DNA from: an uncultured Phascolarctobacterium sp.
Lineage (GTDB): Bacteria; Bacillota; Negativicutes; Acidaminococcales; Acidaminococcaceae
NCBI GenBank assembly: GCA_937906915.1
Contig: CALCUU010000112.1
Location: 1 to 6,644 of the forward strand
Direction of reading: 5' to 3'
Length of the DNA: 6,644 bases
Positions 6,021 through 6,644 of the stretch are shown piece by piece. The notes below the pieces were generated by a model that was not told the DNA's origin, did not search any database, and saw only the letters and a list, made by a program, of their open reading frames with translations. Positions within the stretch are counted from its first letter, which is position 1; every line of letters starts with the position of its first letter. Both the position numbers and the translations under genes were made by a program.

Positions 6021-6644
6021 TCAATTATCATTATATCCATGTTTAGTATCTAAACACTTCTTCCAATACTGCTCACGTTCTATAATTTTATTTGGATCAT
6101 ATGATAAGCCAAAATATTCAAGCAAGGTAAAGGTGAAGTTCTTCTCAAAATATTCAGCACCTTCTTCGTTAAACAACTCAACCAATTTCACATTTCCACC
6201 ATGCTTGGAATCAAGATAACGGCCCCATCTTTGAGCAACGCCTTCACTACCAGTAGCAGAACCTATGTACAGTTTTCCATTAGATGTATCAGTCAAACAG
6301 TATACCCCTGTTATTTTCTTTAGCGCTTCATAATACGTCGGCATTATTTTCCCATCAAAAATATCAGCCAATCTACGATAAGGAAGGTGTACTTTATCGT
6401 ATCCTTCAAATTGCTCACCACTATATATACAAGGCAGTATTTCTTTTACAACTACACTATCTTCTTCAAGATATGTATCAATATTAAAAGTGTATGCACC
6501 AAATGAATTCTTTTTCTTGCGTTTAATTACAAGTCTTCCAAACAAAGGAGCAAACCTTTCCTTTATAACATCAACTTTCGCCCATGTCCCTTTTGGCACT
6601 TCTATAATCTCACCTGCTGAAACAAGCAACCACTCATCACCTGT
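6021..6644 (-). CDS. GIY-YIG nuclease domain protein, C-terminal 207 residues; N-terminus beyond window
   Basis: Numbered from the first visible codon (6644-6642), the C-terminal half is a GIY-YIG nuclease module: ITGVYCLTD with GVY at 113-115, LYIGSATG with YIG at 126-128, candidate catalytic Arg R139 in QRWGRY, an HGGN turn (148-151), candidate metal-binding Glu E191 in EREQYWKK, and a terminal GYN (204-206 region). All hallmark positions appear intact. About 110 residues precede it, with APLFGRLVIK, a basic KRKKK patch, EILPCIY and GYDKVHLPYRRL. This matches my recollection of a group of 250-290-residue bacterial proteins with an N-terminal domain before the nuclease. A TTG at 6629 with a weak AGGTGA upstream could be a start, but the frame stays open to the edge and the residues before it (DEW) continue the apparent domain, so truncation by the window is preferred. 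The expected activity is metal-dependent DNA cleavage; the biological role is unknown. Composition is AT-rich, like its downstream partner and unlike tig-lon. Confidence 0.85.
   Translation of the reverse strand, partial: TGDEWLLVSAGEIIEVPKGTWAKVDVIKERFAPLFGRLVIKRKKKNSFGAYTFNIDTYLEEDSVVVKEILPCIYSGEQFEGYDKVHLPYRRLADIFDGKIMPTYYEALKKITGVYCLTDTSNGKLYIGSATGSEGVAQRWGRYLDSKHGGNVKLVELFNEEGAEYFEKNFTFTLLEYFGLSYDPNKIIEREQYWKKCLDTKHGYNDN

Overview
The window reads almost entirely on the minus strand. From right to left (the direction of transcription) it holds a two-gene AT-rich cassette, a tRNA-Gly gene, and the protein quality-control cluster tig - clpP - clpX - lon. The gene order tig-clpP-clpX-lon, AAGGAG-type ribosome binding sites spaced 7-9 nt from their starts, a consensus sigma-A-type promoter, a CCA-encoding tRNA and the ClpP numbering (S98/H123/D172, as in Bacillus ClpP) point to a Firmicute, probably of the Clostridia or Negativicutes. 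The genus cannot be fixed from this window.

Region by region: 6644-6021 is the C-terminal 207 residues of a GIY-YIG nuclease-domain protein that enters from beyond the right edge. 6002-5634 is a small, strongly acidic protein of unknown function that follows it after 18 nt, starts with TTG and has a good ribosome binding site. 5602-5545 is a perfect-consensus promoter (TTGACA, 17 bp, TATAAT) with an AT-only UP-like block upstream and a short leader hairpin. 5544-5470 is tRNA-Gly(GCC), closed by a strong intrinsic terminator at 5458-5429. 5424-5292 is the tig promoter and a leader of about 98 nt that carries a nested inverted repeat. 5291-4008 is trigger factor, 3915-3322 ClpP, 3298-2048 ClpX, and 1986-1 the first 662 codons of Lon, cut by the left edge shortly before its expected catalytic serine. 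No gene-free stretch exceeds 300 bases; the longest, between tig and the tRNA (178 nt), is filled by the terminator, promoter and leader.

How the genes work together: trigger factor meets nascent chains at the ribosome exit tunnel. ClpX unfolds tagged or damaged proteins and feeds them to the ClpP peptidase barrel. Lon is an independent ATP-driven protease. Co-transcription from the promoter upstream of tig couples folding to degradation. Hairpins between tig and clpP and between clpX and lon could set the ratio of the products. This core is ordinary.

The less ordinary part is the right-hand 1 kb. It is visibly poorer in GC (one sampled 60-base line: 20 G/C, against 27 in a line of tig) and pairs a GIY-YIG nuclease with an unrecognised acidic partner. 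This looks like an acquired cassette beside a housekeeping locus, but no system function can be assigned from sequence alone.
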